From Corynebacterium breve (lineage in GTDB: Bacteria > Actinomycetota > Actinomycetes > Mycobacteriales > Mycobacteriaceae), in NCBI RefSeq assembly GCF_030252165.1, contig NZ_CP126969.1, forward strand, positions 2,232,001 through 2,296,000: a stretch of 64,000 nucleotides of DNA. The letters are read 5' to 3'. The number at the start of each line of letters is the position of its first letter. The stretch's first letter is position 1. Shown piece by piece: positions 8,092 through 21,658 of the stretch. The notes beneath the pieces were generated by a model, which was not told the origin of the DNA, did no database searches, and was given only the letters and a program-made list of their open reading frames with translations. The translations under genes were made by a program, and so were the position numbers.

Positions 8092-8717
8092 TCAGCCGGC
8101 GGCTCGCCAAGCAACTGCTTGGCGAGGTCGCGCGCGGTGACCAACGGAGTAACATCGCGCACCAACTGTGCGCCGGAAAGTCCGCCGTCCAAGAAAATCA
8201 GGATCTGATTCGCTTGGTTTGCTGACGGGTAGCCGTTCTTCCTATTAAGCAAGTCCGTAATCGTCTGGTGCATCCAGCGTCGCTGCTCGAGGCAGGCCTT
8301 GACGATGCCCTCTTCCGATTCTGTTTCCGGTCGCGGGTACTCGTTAGCGGCGTTTAGAAAGTGCGACCCGCGGAAATCCTTCTTTGGTTCTTCTTCGATG
8401 GCGATATCAAAAAACGCCAAGATCTTTTCGTCCGCATCCGACATGGTTGCTGTACGGGACTGCCAATTTTCGCGGTACTGCTGGTCAAGATTTTCCACGT
8501 AAGCAATGACGAGGTTGTCCTTTGACCCAAAGAGTGAATACAACGACGCCTTAGCCACATCTGCTTCCCGCAGAATGCGGTCGATGCCAATGACTCGGAT
8601 GCCCTCACTGGAAAAGAGTTTGGTTGCTGATTCCAACAGTCGCTGACGCGGACTCGGGCGGTTGCGTCGTCGAGAAGCAGGCTTTCGCTTGCCGTCTGAA
8701 GCTCCTGATGTGCTCAC
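8079..8717 (-). CDS. TetR/AcrR-family repressor
   Basis: 212 residues. After a basic N-terminal tail (residues 1-25) comes a TetR helix-turn-helix (about 28-75: LLESATKLFSSEGIRVIGIDRIL, VAKASLYSLFGSKDNLV) and a helical ligand domain. The start is GTG at 8717 with GGAAAGGA about 12 bases upstream. Just upstream, near 8768-8780, lies the palindrome AACCGGTT next to a TATATT-like -10, a candidate self-operator. Target genes are not evident; the nearest divergent gene encodes a TM2 protein. Confidence 0.82.
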   Translation of the reverse strand: MSTSGASDGKRKPASRRRNRPSPRQRLLESATKLFSSEGIRVIGIDRILREADVAKASLYSLFGSKDNLVIAYVENLDQQYRENWQSRTATMSDADEKILAFFDIAIEEEPKKDFRGSHFLNAANEYPRPETESEEGIVKACLEQRRWMHQTITDLLNRKNGYPSANQANQILIFLDGGLSGAQLVRDVTPLVTARDLAKQLLGEPPADYSI

Positions 8718-8879
8718 GGTTGGGCCAACGTCCTTTCCAAGTAGACTCCATCTATCAATATAGACAAACCGGTTCGTTCACACCAGCATGGAGCCCACCA
8801 AAGCCCGATTTCGGAAGATCAGTGGTTTAATGGGGGTACTGATTCAGGAGTGATACCTTGTGGCGGAGTAAGGAGACAC

Positions 8880-9359
8880 ATGACTACCCCCAACAACAGC
8901 AACTACGATTACAACCCGTTCGACCCGAACCCTTCCTACCAGCAGGGTAACCAGCCTTCGGCTCGGCCGTCGTTTGAGCAGCCTCAATTCGACTCGCAGT
9001 TTGCACAGCCTCAATATGGGCAGCCGCAGCAGTTCGCTAACGTTCCAGCGCAACAACCACAGCCGATGTACGCGGCCTACAATGCTGCGGGACTTCCATC
9101 TCAGCCAAAGAACAAGATTGTCGCCGCTGTGCTTGCGTTCTTCCTTGGTTCCTTCGGCGTGCACAACTTCTATCTTGGTTACAACAGCAAGGCGATCGCT
9201 CAGCTCTCGATTTCGGTCATCGGCCTGATCACTGCGATCATCTTCATCGGCTTCATCATGCTGATGATCACCGGAATTTGGGCATTTGTCGAATTCATCA
9301 TGATCCTGCTCGGTGCCGGCCAGTACAACCGCGACGCCCACGGAGTTCCACTTATCTAG
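8880..9359 (+). CDS. TM2-domain membrane protein
   Basis: 159 residues. The first 75 are a Gln/Pro/Tyr-rich disordered stretch with repeated QPQ(Y/F)xxPQ units. The rest is a TM2 domain: KNKIVAAVLAFFLGSFGVHNFYLG, then a second helix and a third hydrophobic segment. TM2 proteins are small membrane proteins of unknown function, often with a polar N-terminal tail. I chose the ATG at 8880 because AAGGAG lies six bases before it; an upstream ATG at 8850 lacks this. Confidence 0.85.
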   Translation: MTTPNNSNYDYNPFDPNPSYQQGNQPSARPSFEQPQFDSQFAQPQYGQPQQFANVPAQQPQPMYAAYNAAGLPSQPKNKIVAAVLAFFLGSFGVHNFYLGYNSKAIAQLSISVIGLITAIIFIGFIMLMITGIWAFVEFIMILLGAGQYNRDAHGVPLI

Positions 9360-9363
9360 ATCG

Positions 9364-10176
9364 CTATCGACGCTGACGCAGCAGAGCATTGGCCTTCGCG
9401 GTCTCGCCACACCGCGCGTACAGCCCAGCTGCGTTGGAAAAGGCTGCGCGCGCCGAAGCTCTGTCTCCCTGTGATAGGTAGCGCGCGCCCAGCGTCTCAG
9501 TCAACTCCGCCCGAGATCGAATTGCTGATTTGTCCGTAACCAGTTCCTTCGGCGCGTTGAGATATTCCAGGATCACTCCGAGAGAGCCTTGGGTGTCTTT
9601 CGCTGCGAGGAAGGTCTCCGAGAGCATCCGCACTGACTGTGCCTCTACTTCCGCGCTATCCGCTTGCTGTGCCATTCTTCTCGCCTCGAGCGCACAATCA
9701 TGGGCGTGACGATAGTCCCGGGCCGCAAACAAACCGGCGGATTGCCCGAGTTTCGCCCGTGCTGCCTCGGTCAATTCCGACAAGGATGCAAAATCCACTG
9801 ATGCTGCACCGAATAACTGAGCGCGCAGCGTGTGTTCGCGCGTTGCCCGCGCGACAGTGCTCAACATTTCTGCACGAACCTTAGGACTCATTTGAGCAAG
9901 TCGGGCATTGTGACCTGAGAAGAATCCGACGACGCGCCCTGCTTCCACGGCCGCCCCAGCATATTCTTGCCGCCCCAACAATAGCTTGATGAGCTCGGTA
10001 ATCGCCTTCGCAATATCGTCGTACACATCTTTGTGGTCGACCATGTACAAAGAGTCAGCTGTCGGATACGCCAGTTGCAAAAACTCCCCCAAGGCCTTTT
10101 CGCAACCGACGACATCACCTGAGCGCTTGCACACCTCTGCGATGCGAAGCTGCTGGCGATATGCGGCAAAGTCCAT
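9364..10176 (-). CDS. Helical-repeat (TPR-like) protein of unknown function
   Basis: 270 residues, all helical, rich in Ala, Arg and Leu, with TPR-like pairs such as LGARYLSQGDRASARAAFSNAAGLYARCGE near the end. There is no signal peptide, helix-turn-helix or catalytic motif. The start at 10176 rests on TAGGGT seven bases upstream, a leaderless pattern; the longer frame to 10209 lacks a signal. Overall design resembles the larger helical protein at 59919, but I cannot claim homology. Confidence 0.6.
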   Translation of the reverse strand: MDFAAYRQQLRIAEVCKRSGDVVGCEKALGEFLQLAYPTADSLYMVDHKDVYDDIAKAITELIKLLLGRQEYAGAAVEAGRVVGFFSGHNARLAQMSPKVRAEMLSTVARATREHTLRAQLFGAASVDFASLSELTEAARAKLGQSAGLFAARDYRHAHDCALEARRMAQQADSAEVEAQSVRMLSETFLAAKDTQGSLGVILEYLNAPKELVTDKSAIRSRAELTETLGARYLSQGDRASARAAFSNAAGLYARCGETAKANALLRQRR

Positions 10177-10229
10177 GATTGCTACCCTACCGTCTGCGCC
10201 CCATCCCACGAAGCCCGAGGCAGCAGAAA

Positions 10230-10267
10230 GCGAGGAGCCTCAGAGATTTCTCTCTGAGGCTCCTCGC
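10230..10267 (-). terminator. Terminator after glsB-like gene
   Basis: A 17-bp perfect stem (GCGAGGAGCCTCAGAGA and complement) with a four-base loop, 16 bases past the GlsB stop and followed by CTTTCTG on the minus strand. It separates glsB from the helical-repeat gene. Confidence 0.8.
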
Positions 10268-10283
10268 GAGTCATTTAGATAGT

Positions 10284-10544
10284 TTACTTGGTCTTAGTCT
10301 TGGTGAAGAGGCTGACGATCCACAGTAGGATCACCGCGCCAAGAGTTGCGACGATCAGGCTCCATAGCCAGTTTGCGTTCGGGTCACTGCCGAATTGGCT
10401 GACGATCCAGCCACCGATAACCGCACCAATGACACCAACGATGATGTTAGCGAGCATGCCCATCTGAGCGTTCTTGCCCATAATCATCGAAGCGATCCAG
10501 CCAGCGAGGCCACCAATAATCAGCCAAAAAATAATTGTCCACAT
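10284..10544 (-). CDS. GlsB/YeaQ/YmgE-family stress membrane protein
   Basis: An 86-residue, three-helix protein: IIFWLIIGGLAGWIASMIMG, MLANIIVGVIGAVIGGWIV, and a third span before a KTKTK tail. The glycine-rich helices with (G)GLAGWIAS are the hallmark of this family of transglycosylase-associated stress proteins. The biochemical role is not known. AGGA lies about 10 bases before the ATG. The gene is monocistronic, ending in a strong hairpin. Confidence 0.88.
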   Translation of the reverse strand: MWTIIFWLIIGGLAGWIASMIMGKNAQMGMLANIIVGVIGAVIGGWIVSQFGSDPNANWLWSLIVATLGAVILLWIVSLFTKTKTK

Positions 10545-10699
10545 AGTAGTAATCCTGCTTTCCGTTTATTGTCTTGCACAGAGGCGAACGTTTTTGGTGC
10601 ACTACCGATTATGCAAATGGAAACGCATTGAAACCATTACAAAACGGCAACAAACTATAACGCTTTTCGCATACTCTGAATCATCGCAGTTCAAAGCAT

Positions 10700-10737
10700 A
10701 ATTCGCCCGAGCCAACAAAATGTGGCACGGGCGAATT
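10700..10737 (-). terminator. Probable terminator after uspA
   Basis: Ten-base inverted repeat AATTCGCCCG ... CGGGCGAATT with inner GCC/GGC pairing, 32 bases past the uspA stop. The T-run is weak, so confidence is moderate. Confidence 0.55.
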
Positions 10738-10768
10738 TAAGCCGAAACTTCAGGCTACGAGGTCGTCG

Positions 10769-11665
10769 TTAAGCCGAAACTGGTCGAACAACCATCATTG
10801 GGCAAGGCGCAGACTGCAACAGTGCGCGGGAAGTCGATCCCAGGAGCATTCCCTTGAAGCCACCACGCCCGTGAGAACCGGTGACCAGCAGCTGAGCTCC
10901 CTCAGCCTGCTCCACCAGAGTGCGCACAGGGCGATCGCGGGAAATAACCTTCTTCACCTGAACGTTAGGGTACTTCTCGACGAGAGGCGCCAGACGCTCT
11001 GCAAGCATCTCGGACTGCTCCTTCTCGACGATCTCCCACTGCTCCTGCGCTGCAGCAAGACCGGCCATCGAAGCCTGGACCTGCATGTCCATCCAGGTGT
11101 GGACCGCGACGAGCTCGGAACCGCGGGCATCTGCCTCTGCAAAAGCTACCTCCGTCGCGCGCTGCGAGACATCAGAGCCGTCCACGCCGACGATGACCGG
11201 ACCGTACTTTGTGGTCTCGTCAACTGGGTTGTCCTCGCGGACAACAACAACTGGGCACTCAGCGTGGGAAACCACAGCTGCGGAAACAGAACCAAGAACC
11301 ATGCCGGATAGACCGCCTAGACCACGCGAACCCATCACGATCATGCTGACATCCTTGGACATTTCCAGGAGCATGTCGATCGGAGAACCCTCTGCGATCG
11401 TGTGACCGATCTTGATCTCAGGCGCTACCTCGTGCGCGATTCCGCGCGCCGCTTCGATCTTCTCCATGGTCTCGTTCTGCAAGTCGTCGAAAAGCTCCTG
11501 CGGCGGAACCATGCCCTCGGCGTAGAGGAACTGTGGCATCGTGTAGCTGGATGCCAAGCGCAATGGAATGCCCCGCTTGTTAGCGGTATTTGCCGCCCAT
11601 CGAACAGCATTATTGGAGGCATCTGAACCGTCGACTGCTACGACAACAATGTCTTCCTTGGTCAT
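10769..11665 (-). CDS. Universal stress protein, two UspA domains
   Basis: About 298 residues with tandem UspA domains. The first has VVVAVDGSDASNNAVRWA and the ATP-binding GSRGLGGLSGMVLGSVS; the second has IVGVDGSDVSQRA and GSHGRGGFKGMLLGSTS. Both keep the G-2x-G-9x-G(S/T) nucleotide loop, so ATP-binding Usp dimers are expected. The role is in survival under starvation or stress. GAAAGGG lies upstream of the ATG. A copy of the dispersed 12-mer (TCGTCGTTAAGC) covers the stop codon. Confidence 0.88.
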   Translation of the reverse strand: MTKEDIVVVAVDGSDASNNAVRWAANTANKRGIPLRLASSYTMPQFLYAEGMVPPQELFDDLQNETMEKIEAARGIAHEVAPEIKIGHTIAEGSPIDMLLEMSKDVSMIVMGSRGLGGLSGMVLGSVSAAVVSHAECPVVVVREDNPVDETTKYGPVIVGVDGSDVSQRATEVAFAEADARGSELVAVHTWMDMQVQASMAGLAAAQEQWEIVEKEQSEMLAERLAPLVEKYPNVQVKKVISRDRPVRTLVEQAEGAQLLVTGSHGRGGFKGMLLGSTSRALLQSAPCPMMVVRPVSA

Positions 11666-11757
11666 CACGAACGCCCTTTCATTTGCGTGCGGATTATCAC
11701 TTTGTACATGTTCCAGTGTAGCGCGTCATGACACGCCAGTGTGCTGGTTAGTACCAG

Positions 11758-11904
11758 TTATGCAGGAATCTCGATTGGGAAGGCTGCTTCAGAATTGGAA
11801 GGGAAGAAAATGGTGTAGAGGACTGCGAAAACATCCTTGATGGTCGCGCCAATTCCGTTGGAAGAAAAGGCAACTGCTTGGTCAATGATTGCGTCAAAGT
11901 TCAT
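11758..11904 (-). CDS. Small 48-aa protein, unknown
   Basis: A 48-residue acidic, partly hydrophobic peptide starting MNFDAIIDQAVAFSSNGIG, with an amphipathic helix and ending AAFPIEIPA. The start is supported by TAACTT seven bases upstream, the leaderless pattern seen at several genes here. Size and composition recall the short secreted or outer-membrane peptides of corynebacteria (PorA/PorH size class), but no specific homology is claimed. It is divergent from the pseudouridine synthase gene with only 22 bases between start codons. Confidence 0.5.
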   Translation of the reverse strand: MNFDAIIDQAVAFSSNGIGATIKDVFAVLYTIFFPSNSEAAFPIEIPA

Positions 11905-11926
11905 GACGAATAAGTTAGTACGAAGT

Positions 11927-12931
11927 ATGAACAGGAAAAAGTCCACACCGAATCTGCCCCTCCCACCGCGCGACGGACTCGGGGCCACACGGGCGCGCGT
12001 CCCGCAGGGTTCGAGCGTCTTAGCCGGCGACTTTATCGCGCATCTGGTCAGCACCCAGCGCCATCGCCACCCGGATGACGACGCAGATGCCGTCCTGCGC
12101 CGCTTTGCCGCCGGTGAAGTCGTTCTTCGCGACGGCACGCCACTTACCCCCGAAAGTGTGGTGGCCCCGGAGACCGATGTGTTTTTCTACCGACGTCCCG
12201 CCCCCGAGAAGCACGTTCCCTACGAAATCTCCATCGTTTATGAAGATTCTGACATCCTGGTTGCCCATAAGCCGCCCTTCTTGGCCACCATGCCCCGAGC
12301 CGCACACATCACCGAAACCGCCGTCGTGCGACTGCGCCGCGCCACCGGCAACGAGGAACTGACGCCAGCGCACCGGCTCGACCGCATGACCAGCGGCCTA
12401 CTACTGATGACTAAGCGGCGCGAAATCCGTGGTGCCTACCAAGAGCTGTTCGCACATCGACAGGTGCACAAGTTGTACGAGGCCATCGCCGCTTATCGAC
12501 GACTCGACTTGCCCGCCCGATGGGAACACCATATTGCAAAGGAACACGGCGAAATCGCTGCGACATTGGTGCGGGATGCTGAACCAAACTCATTTACCAA
12601 CGTGCTGGCTGTTGACGAGGTCGACCCATCACCGTTCTCAGTTCACGCCCCGTCCGGACGCTTGGCGCGATATATATTGCAGCCAATTACGGGTAAGACA
12701 CACCAACTTCGCATACAGATGCTTGCTGCCGGCGTGCCGATCCTGGGGGATCCCGTCTACCCAGAAGTACGTCCATTCGGTGACGAGGACTACAGCGTGC
12801 CGATGTGCCTGAGCTCAGTTTCTCTAGCCTTTGTCGATCCTCTAAGCGGGCAGCCGCGCAGTTTCCACACCACCGGGTTCTCTGGACTACCGATTCCTGA
12901 GGTGTGTGGGGGTGGTGGTTCTTTGCGGTGA
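11927..12931 (+). CDS. RluA-family pseudouridine synthase
   Basis: 334 residues. It isomerises uridine to pseudouridine in rRNA or tRNA. An N-terminal part (to about 95) binds RNA. The catalytic domain starts near YEISIVYEDSDILVAHKPPFL, has the catalytic Asp in AHRLDRMTSGLLL, and continues to the conserved GKTHQLRIQMLAAGVPILGDPVY. The ATG at 11927 begins MNRKKSTPN; the longer frame back to 11837 overlaps the divergent small gene and is unlikely. It lies downstream of the rrn 3' end but is transcribed toward it. Confidence 0.85.
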   Translation: MNRKKSTPNLPLPPRDGLGATRARVPQGSSVLAGDFIAHLVSTQRHRHPDDDADAVLRRFAAGEVVLRDGTPLTPESVVAPETDVFFYRRPAPEKHVPYEISIVYEDSDILVAHKPPFLATMPRAAHITETAVVRLRRATGNEELTPAHRLDRMTSGLLLMTKRREIRGAYQELFAHRQVHKLYEAIAAYRRLDLPARWEHHIAKEHGEIAATLVRDAEPNSFTNVLAVDEVDPSPFSVHAPSGRLARYILQPITGKTHQLRIQMLAAGVPILGDPVYPEVRPFGDEDYSVPMCLSSVSLAFVDPLSGQPRSFHTTGFSGLPIPEVCGGGGSLR

Positions 12932-13261
12932 CCGCACCCGTACAACGGTGCCCGTTTCAGGTGGTGTCGGTACCCCGGCAGGTGGTAAAACGTGCATGAC
13001 TGTTCAGACACCGTGCCCCCCTTTGACCGCTACCACCGTACAGTGGTGCCCGTTTCAGGTGGTGTCGGTACCCCGGCAGGTGGTAAAACGTGCATCATTG
13101 TTCACCACCACACCACCCGGGCACCACGACAAGAAAAAGGAGGGCACATTCCCCCCACACCCCCAAGCACCCACCACACACAGCAGGGGCGCTCACACGG
13201 GGTGTGGGAAGAACATACCCTCCACACACAAACACTATTCAATTATCCTATTTACATATAG
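12932..13261. other. Intergenic region past the rrn 3' end
   Basis: About 330 bases between the convergent pseudouridine synthase and 5S genes. The strand bias is strong (G/T on one half, C/A on the other). It holds two copies of a 51-bp direct repeat, then a C/A-rich tract. No gene is credible. Small stems (CACC...GGTG around 12937-12950, ACCAC...GTGGT around 13032-13047) precede each repeat. Confidence 0.5.
12947..13095. repeat. 51-bp direct repeat, two copies 98 bp apart
   Basis: The block starting GGTGCCCGTTTCAGGTGG occurs at 12947-12997 and again at 13045-13095, apparently identical over about 51 bases (to AAAACGTGCAT). The intervening 47 bases differ. It may be a duplicated transcription-end or RNA-processing element of the rrn operon. 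Confidence 0.75.
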
Positions 13262-13379
13262 GCCGGCGGTAACTTACTCTCCCACACCCTCCCAGGTGCA
13301 GTACCATCAGCGCGGGCGGGCTTAGCTTCCGGGTTCGGAATGGGACCGGGCGTTTCCCCGCCGCCATCAACCACCGACA
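13262..13379 (-). rRNA. rrf: 5S ribosomal RNA
   Basis: The minus strand contains the conserved 5S core CCCATTCCGAACCCGGAAGC and the matching helix ends (GTGGTTGATGGCGGC near the 5' end, GAGAGTAAGTTACCGCC near the 3' end). Exact ends are estimated to a few bases. Confidence 0.9.
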
Positions 13380-13574
13380 CACCTAAAAACGGCACATCGA
13401 TCAATCCAGCGAACAAGTGGACCACACAACACACACCACACAACGCGGTGCATGCCATGCACATAATCATTTAGATGCGCCTGACACGTATTGTGTCAGA
13501 CACTGCACAGTGGACGCGAACACCAAACCTAATCAGTGATCAAACAATATTTTTTCGCTGCATCACCACACACA

Positions 13575-18536
<4,962 letters not shown>

Positions 18537-19203
18537 AAACATTTCAGAAGAAACATCAAGCAAAAAGCCCGAAAACCCAACCAAAACAACACTGACAAAC
18601 AACAAAAAATATCATTCGCCAATTGTCCAAAAAATTACAAAACAACACTGACCCCCATCCCTTGACGAGGAACAAAACAAAGGGCCAGCAAACAATCATC
18701 AACAAACTAAAAAGTCCATCAACAAAAACAAAAATAAAATGTCTTCATTCACAAACCAGTCCGCAACAATCATGCATCTTGTACCGCTATCAAAAAACAA
18801 CACGCACCCCACGAAAAAGCACGCATCACCGGCACACACCCACCACACAACCCCACAACAGGATCACGCAGCCGGCACACACAAAAGCCACACACCAATC
18901 CACAAACAAAAGTACATTGGCACACTATCGAGTTCTCACACAACATTGACACACCCACCACAATTAACCCACGGTTAACCTCACGGAAGGCAGCCCGCAA
19001 CACCCCCAGCCCCACAAACACGCAGAACCAGAAACATCACAATTTTGATTGACCAGCGGTAGTTTTCCTGACCACCATCTCACCAGACCCGATACACTCG
19101 GTACATCTCGGCGGGGCGTTGTCGGTCTCGCTGACTCACATAAAGTTACACACAACCAACCAACAACACAAATCCCCAGGCCAGCAGCTGTTTCAAGGGG
19201 CCA
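18537..19203 (-). promoter_or_regulatory. rrn promoter and leader region
   Basis: About 665 bases upstream of 16S with no gene. On the minus strand the leader has TTGTGTGAGAACTCGATAG (18923-18943), the boxA-like element shared with the 16S-23S spacer. Further upstream lies a palindrome, TTAACC-CAC-GGTTAA (about 18964-18978). Several TTGxCA-like and TAnnnT boxes exist, but I cannot assign the P1 and P2 promoters with certainty. Confidence 0.55.
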
Positions 19204-20259
19204 CTAGACGCCGAAGAAACTGCTCCGGGCCGTACGGGTTGGATTCGTCTTCCCCAAGAGCAACAGCGAAGTCGCAATTGTTCCAAGCACCATTCCTCCC
19301 GCGACTACGGCAGCAATCACTAGCAATTGTGCGGAGCCGTGTATGTGCCCGCTGGCAAAAATGTCGCGCACCCCACCCCAGACAAGAATCACCAGTAAGA
19401 ACGTGAAGAAGTAGCCACGCTCGCCCATGCCGATCGCACATACGCCTAGGCCAACACCTACTGCCGAAACCAACCCCATCCCGAGCGCAGCACTGAATAC
19501 GTCAAAGTCAGCTGGTGCGAACATCAGCCACAAAGCAACAACCACGAGGAGCGGGAGCAGGTTCGCGACCACTGCAGTCGCCACTGCTTGCCTGACCCAC
19601 ACCCGGCGACGCAGTCCCAGCGATTGAAATGTACGCAATGAGCCAGTCCCGCCGGCCACGTTAACGGACAGATAAATCCATAACACAAAGACTGGGAAGG
19701 TGGCGACGATTCCCTGCCACTGACCAAGGCCCCAATAGTGGCATAACGGAATGATAATTGCGTTTGATACGCCTACCAAGATCGCTGCGATCAAGGCCCC
19801 GCGCCACATCAGGCGGAATTCCAATGATCCACGTGTGCCGAACGTTGCGAGCGCTTCGTCGTAAAGCTTCTTTTCGGTGCGAGGATCAGCGGACCTGACG
19901 ACAAGCACGCCCGCAATCGCCGCTGTTGTCGCTCCGAGCGCTCCGCCTAGTCCGGGTGAAAGCAGAACCAACGCAAGCGCAGTAAGCAGCACGACCGGGA
20001 TGACGAGGTATGCCTGCTGCCGGAAGGCGCGGCGCGAGTTCATGCCGAAACTTCTAAACGTCTCCGAATCGCCACCTAGCAGGCCGACGGTAGAGGGGAC
20101 GATAAGGATGGCTGCGATTACTGGGCCAATAGTGGGCCACAATGAGCAAAGACCCCAGGCCAACACCGGGAATCCGAGGATCCACAGCAGATTGAGCCAC
20201 CACCAACGCTCGAAAAACTGCAATTTCCACAGGGCAAAACCACTAGTTAAATGGGTCAT
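19204..20259 (-). CDS. ABC transporter membrane protein
   Basis: 351 residues with about ten hydrophobic segments and few charges in them, for example FPVLAWGLCSLWPTIGPVIAAILIV and LLVILVWGGVRDIFA. No conserved catalytic motif is present. It starts two bases after the ATPase stop, so it is the permease partner of that ATPase in a three-gene GntR - ATPase - permease operon of the YtrA type, which usually answers cell-wall-active compounds. Substrate is inferred only from this context. Confidence 0.7.
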   Translation of the reverse strand: MTHLTSGFALWKLQFFERWWWLNLLWILGFPVLAWGLCSLWPTIGPVIAAILIVPSTVGLLGGDSETFRSFGMNSRRAFRQQAYLVIPVVLLTALALVLLSPGLGGALGATTAAIAGVLVVRSADPRTEKKLYDEALATFGTRGSLEFRLMWRGALIAAILVGVSNAIIIPLCHYWGLGQWQGIVATFPVFVLWIYLSVNVAGGTGSLRTFQSLGLRRRVWVRQAVATAVVANLLPLLVVVALWLMFAPADFDVFSAALGMGLVSAVGVGLGVCAIGMGERGYFFTFLLVILVWGGVRDIFASGHIHGSAQLLVIAAVVAGGMVLGTIATSLLLLGKTNPTRTARSSFFGV

Positions 20260-20260
20260 T

Positions 20261-21094
20261 TTAGCTTTCCTCCAAGAGAGCCTCGATAACTCGGCTCATG
20301 TCGGCGGTCTCGGTGCGAACCCCAGGTCCCAAGTTCTCAATGAGCCCACGCGGGACCAAGGCACGTTCGGTTCCATGGGACTCTTGACGCGCGAGGACAC
20401 CTGGCGCCTCGGGCACGACACCCGTCGCGAGAACATAAGAATCAGAAAGTTCGTCGGCAGTGTATTGGTACTTCACCGTCCCGTCGCGACCTAGGATAAT
20501 GACGGAATCCAGTACCTTGGAAGACTCATGGATGTGGTGCGTAGCTACGACAAACGTGCGGTGACTGTCACGCATCGCGAGCAAGTGCCGGTAAAACACA
20601 TCACGGTTGTGGGTGTCTAACCCGACGTAGGGTTCATCGAGAAGCGTGAGCTCGGCACTGGAAGCAAGACCGACGATAATGCCGACCATGGCGCGCTGAC
20701 CCCGCGACAAAGTGCCGTATCCAGTGTGAAGCGAGTCTTCTAGGGCAAAGTCCGTGATGAGCTGCTCGGCGCCCACCTCGTCCCACCCTGGGTAGCGGAG
20801 ACTGGCGGCGGTCAAGATGTCGCGCATACGCCACCTGCTGGGATAGGTGACATCGACGCCGGTAAGCGCCACGCGGTCCATCACTGAAGCTCGATCGAAG
20901 GGCTTCTCGCCGAAGACCGTGAGCTCGCCGCTCGTAGGCTTGAGCTGTCCTGCGATAAGCGAGAGCAGCGTCGACTTGCCCACGCCGTTGCGCCCGACGA
21001 GGCCATGGATACCCCCTTGTGCAATGTCGAGGTCAACACCATTGAGCACCGTGCGGTTGGAAAATTTCTTGGTCAGTTGTCGTGTGTGAATCAT
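20261..21094 (-). CDS. ABC transporter ATP-binding protein
   Basis: 277 residues. Walker A is GRNGVGKST (about 35-43), the signature is LSRGQRAMV, Walker B is LTLLDEP and the H-loop His lies in VVATHHIHE. The Q-loop area reads ALTGVDVTYPSRW, without an obvious Gln. The last 60 residues extend beyond the usual domain. Its ATG overlaps the GntR stop (ATGA), so it is coupled to the regulator. It energises the membrane protein encoded next. Confidence 0.9.
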   Translation of the reverse strand: MIHTRQLTKKFSNRTVLNGVDLDIAQGGIHGLVGRNGVGKSTLLSLIAGQLKPTSGELTVFGEKPFDRASVMDRVALTGVDVTYPSRWRMRDILTAASLRYPGWDEVGAEQLITDFALEDSLHTGYGTLSRGQRAMVGIIVGLASSAELTLLDEPYVGLDTHNRDVFYRHLLAMRDSHRTFVVATHHIHESSKVLDSVIILGRDGTVKYQYTADELSDSYVLATGVVPEAPGVLARQESHGTERALVPRGLIENLGPGVRTETADMSRVIEALLEES

Positions 21095-21465
21095 CGGTAC
21101 ATTCCTCGGCTTTCGGCTACGCGGTTGATCAGGTCGTGCAATACAGTGCGGTCATACCCCAGGCGCAGGGCCTCGTCGATAAGCGGCGCGATGTAACTAC
21201 CAGCGAATTCTTCGCTTCGCTTGTCGACGATCACCTGTCGGGCATTGTCGGCGACAAACATGCCGATGCCGCGGCGTTTTTCTAGGACGCCTTGATCGAC
21301 AAGAAGGTTGAGGCCTTTTCGGGCGGTGGCAGGGTTAATTTCGTGAAATTTGGCGAGTTCGTTCGTGGAAGGCGCCTGTTCGCCGGCATTCAGATTGCCA
21401 TCGACGATGGAGTCTTCGACGAGCGTGGCGATTTGCCGGAAGAGCGGCTCTGCTTCGTTGTCCAT
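21091..21465 (-). CDS. GntR-family regulator, YtrA subfamily
   Basis: 124 residues, the short GntR form typical of YtrA: a winged helix-turn-helix (PLFRQIATLVEDSIVDGNL, STNELAKFHEINPATARKGLNLL) with only a short helical C-terminal tail and no large effector domain. The start is the ATG at 21465 (MDNEAEP), which follows AAGGTGG; the longer frame runs through the promoter. It very likely represses its own operon through the palindrome at 21480-21503. Two copies of the dispersed 12-mer lie inverted within this gene (21173 and 21219). Confidence 0.85.
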   Translation of the reverse strand: MDNEAEPLFRQIATLVEDSIVDGNLNAGEQAPSTNELAKFHEINPATARKGLNLLVDQGVLEKRRGIGMFVADNARQVIVDKRSEEFAGSYIAPLIDEALRLGYDRTVLHDLINRVAESRGMYR

Positions 21466-21479
21466 ATCCCACCTTAGTC

Positions 21480-21503
21480 GGTTAGCTACTCGTGTAACTA
21501 ACC
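21480..21503 (-). promoter_or_regulatory. GntR operator palindrome
   Basis: A 24-base near-perfect palindrome: half site GGTTAG-N-TAC on one side and GTA-N-CTAACC on the other, 14 bases upstream of the GntR start codon. It is suitably placed to block transcription of the GntR-ABC operon. Confidence 0.7.
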
Positions 21504-21658
21504 ATATAACAGGAGGGAACGATTTGTCCAGCACAAGCGTTGTGTCAGGTAGGACAGATTGACCTCTAGGACCCCAACCTCGACGTGAAAGATGGTTGTC
21601 AGGCAAACTAGAGGGAGTAAAGATTAGTTAGAACGAAAAGATACGGAATTTAGGAGCC

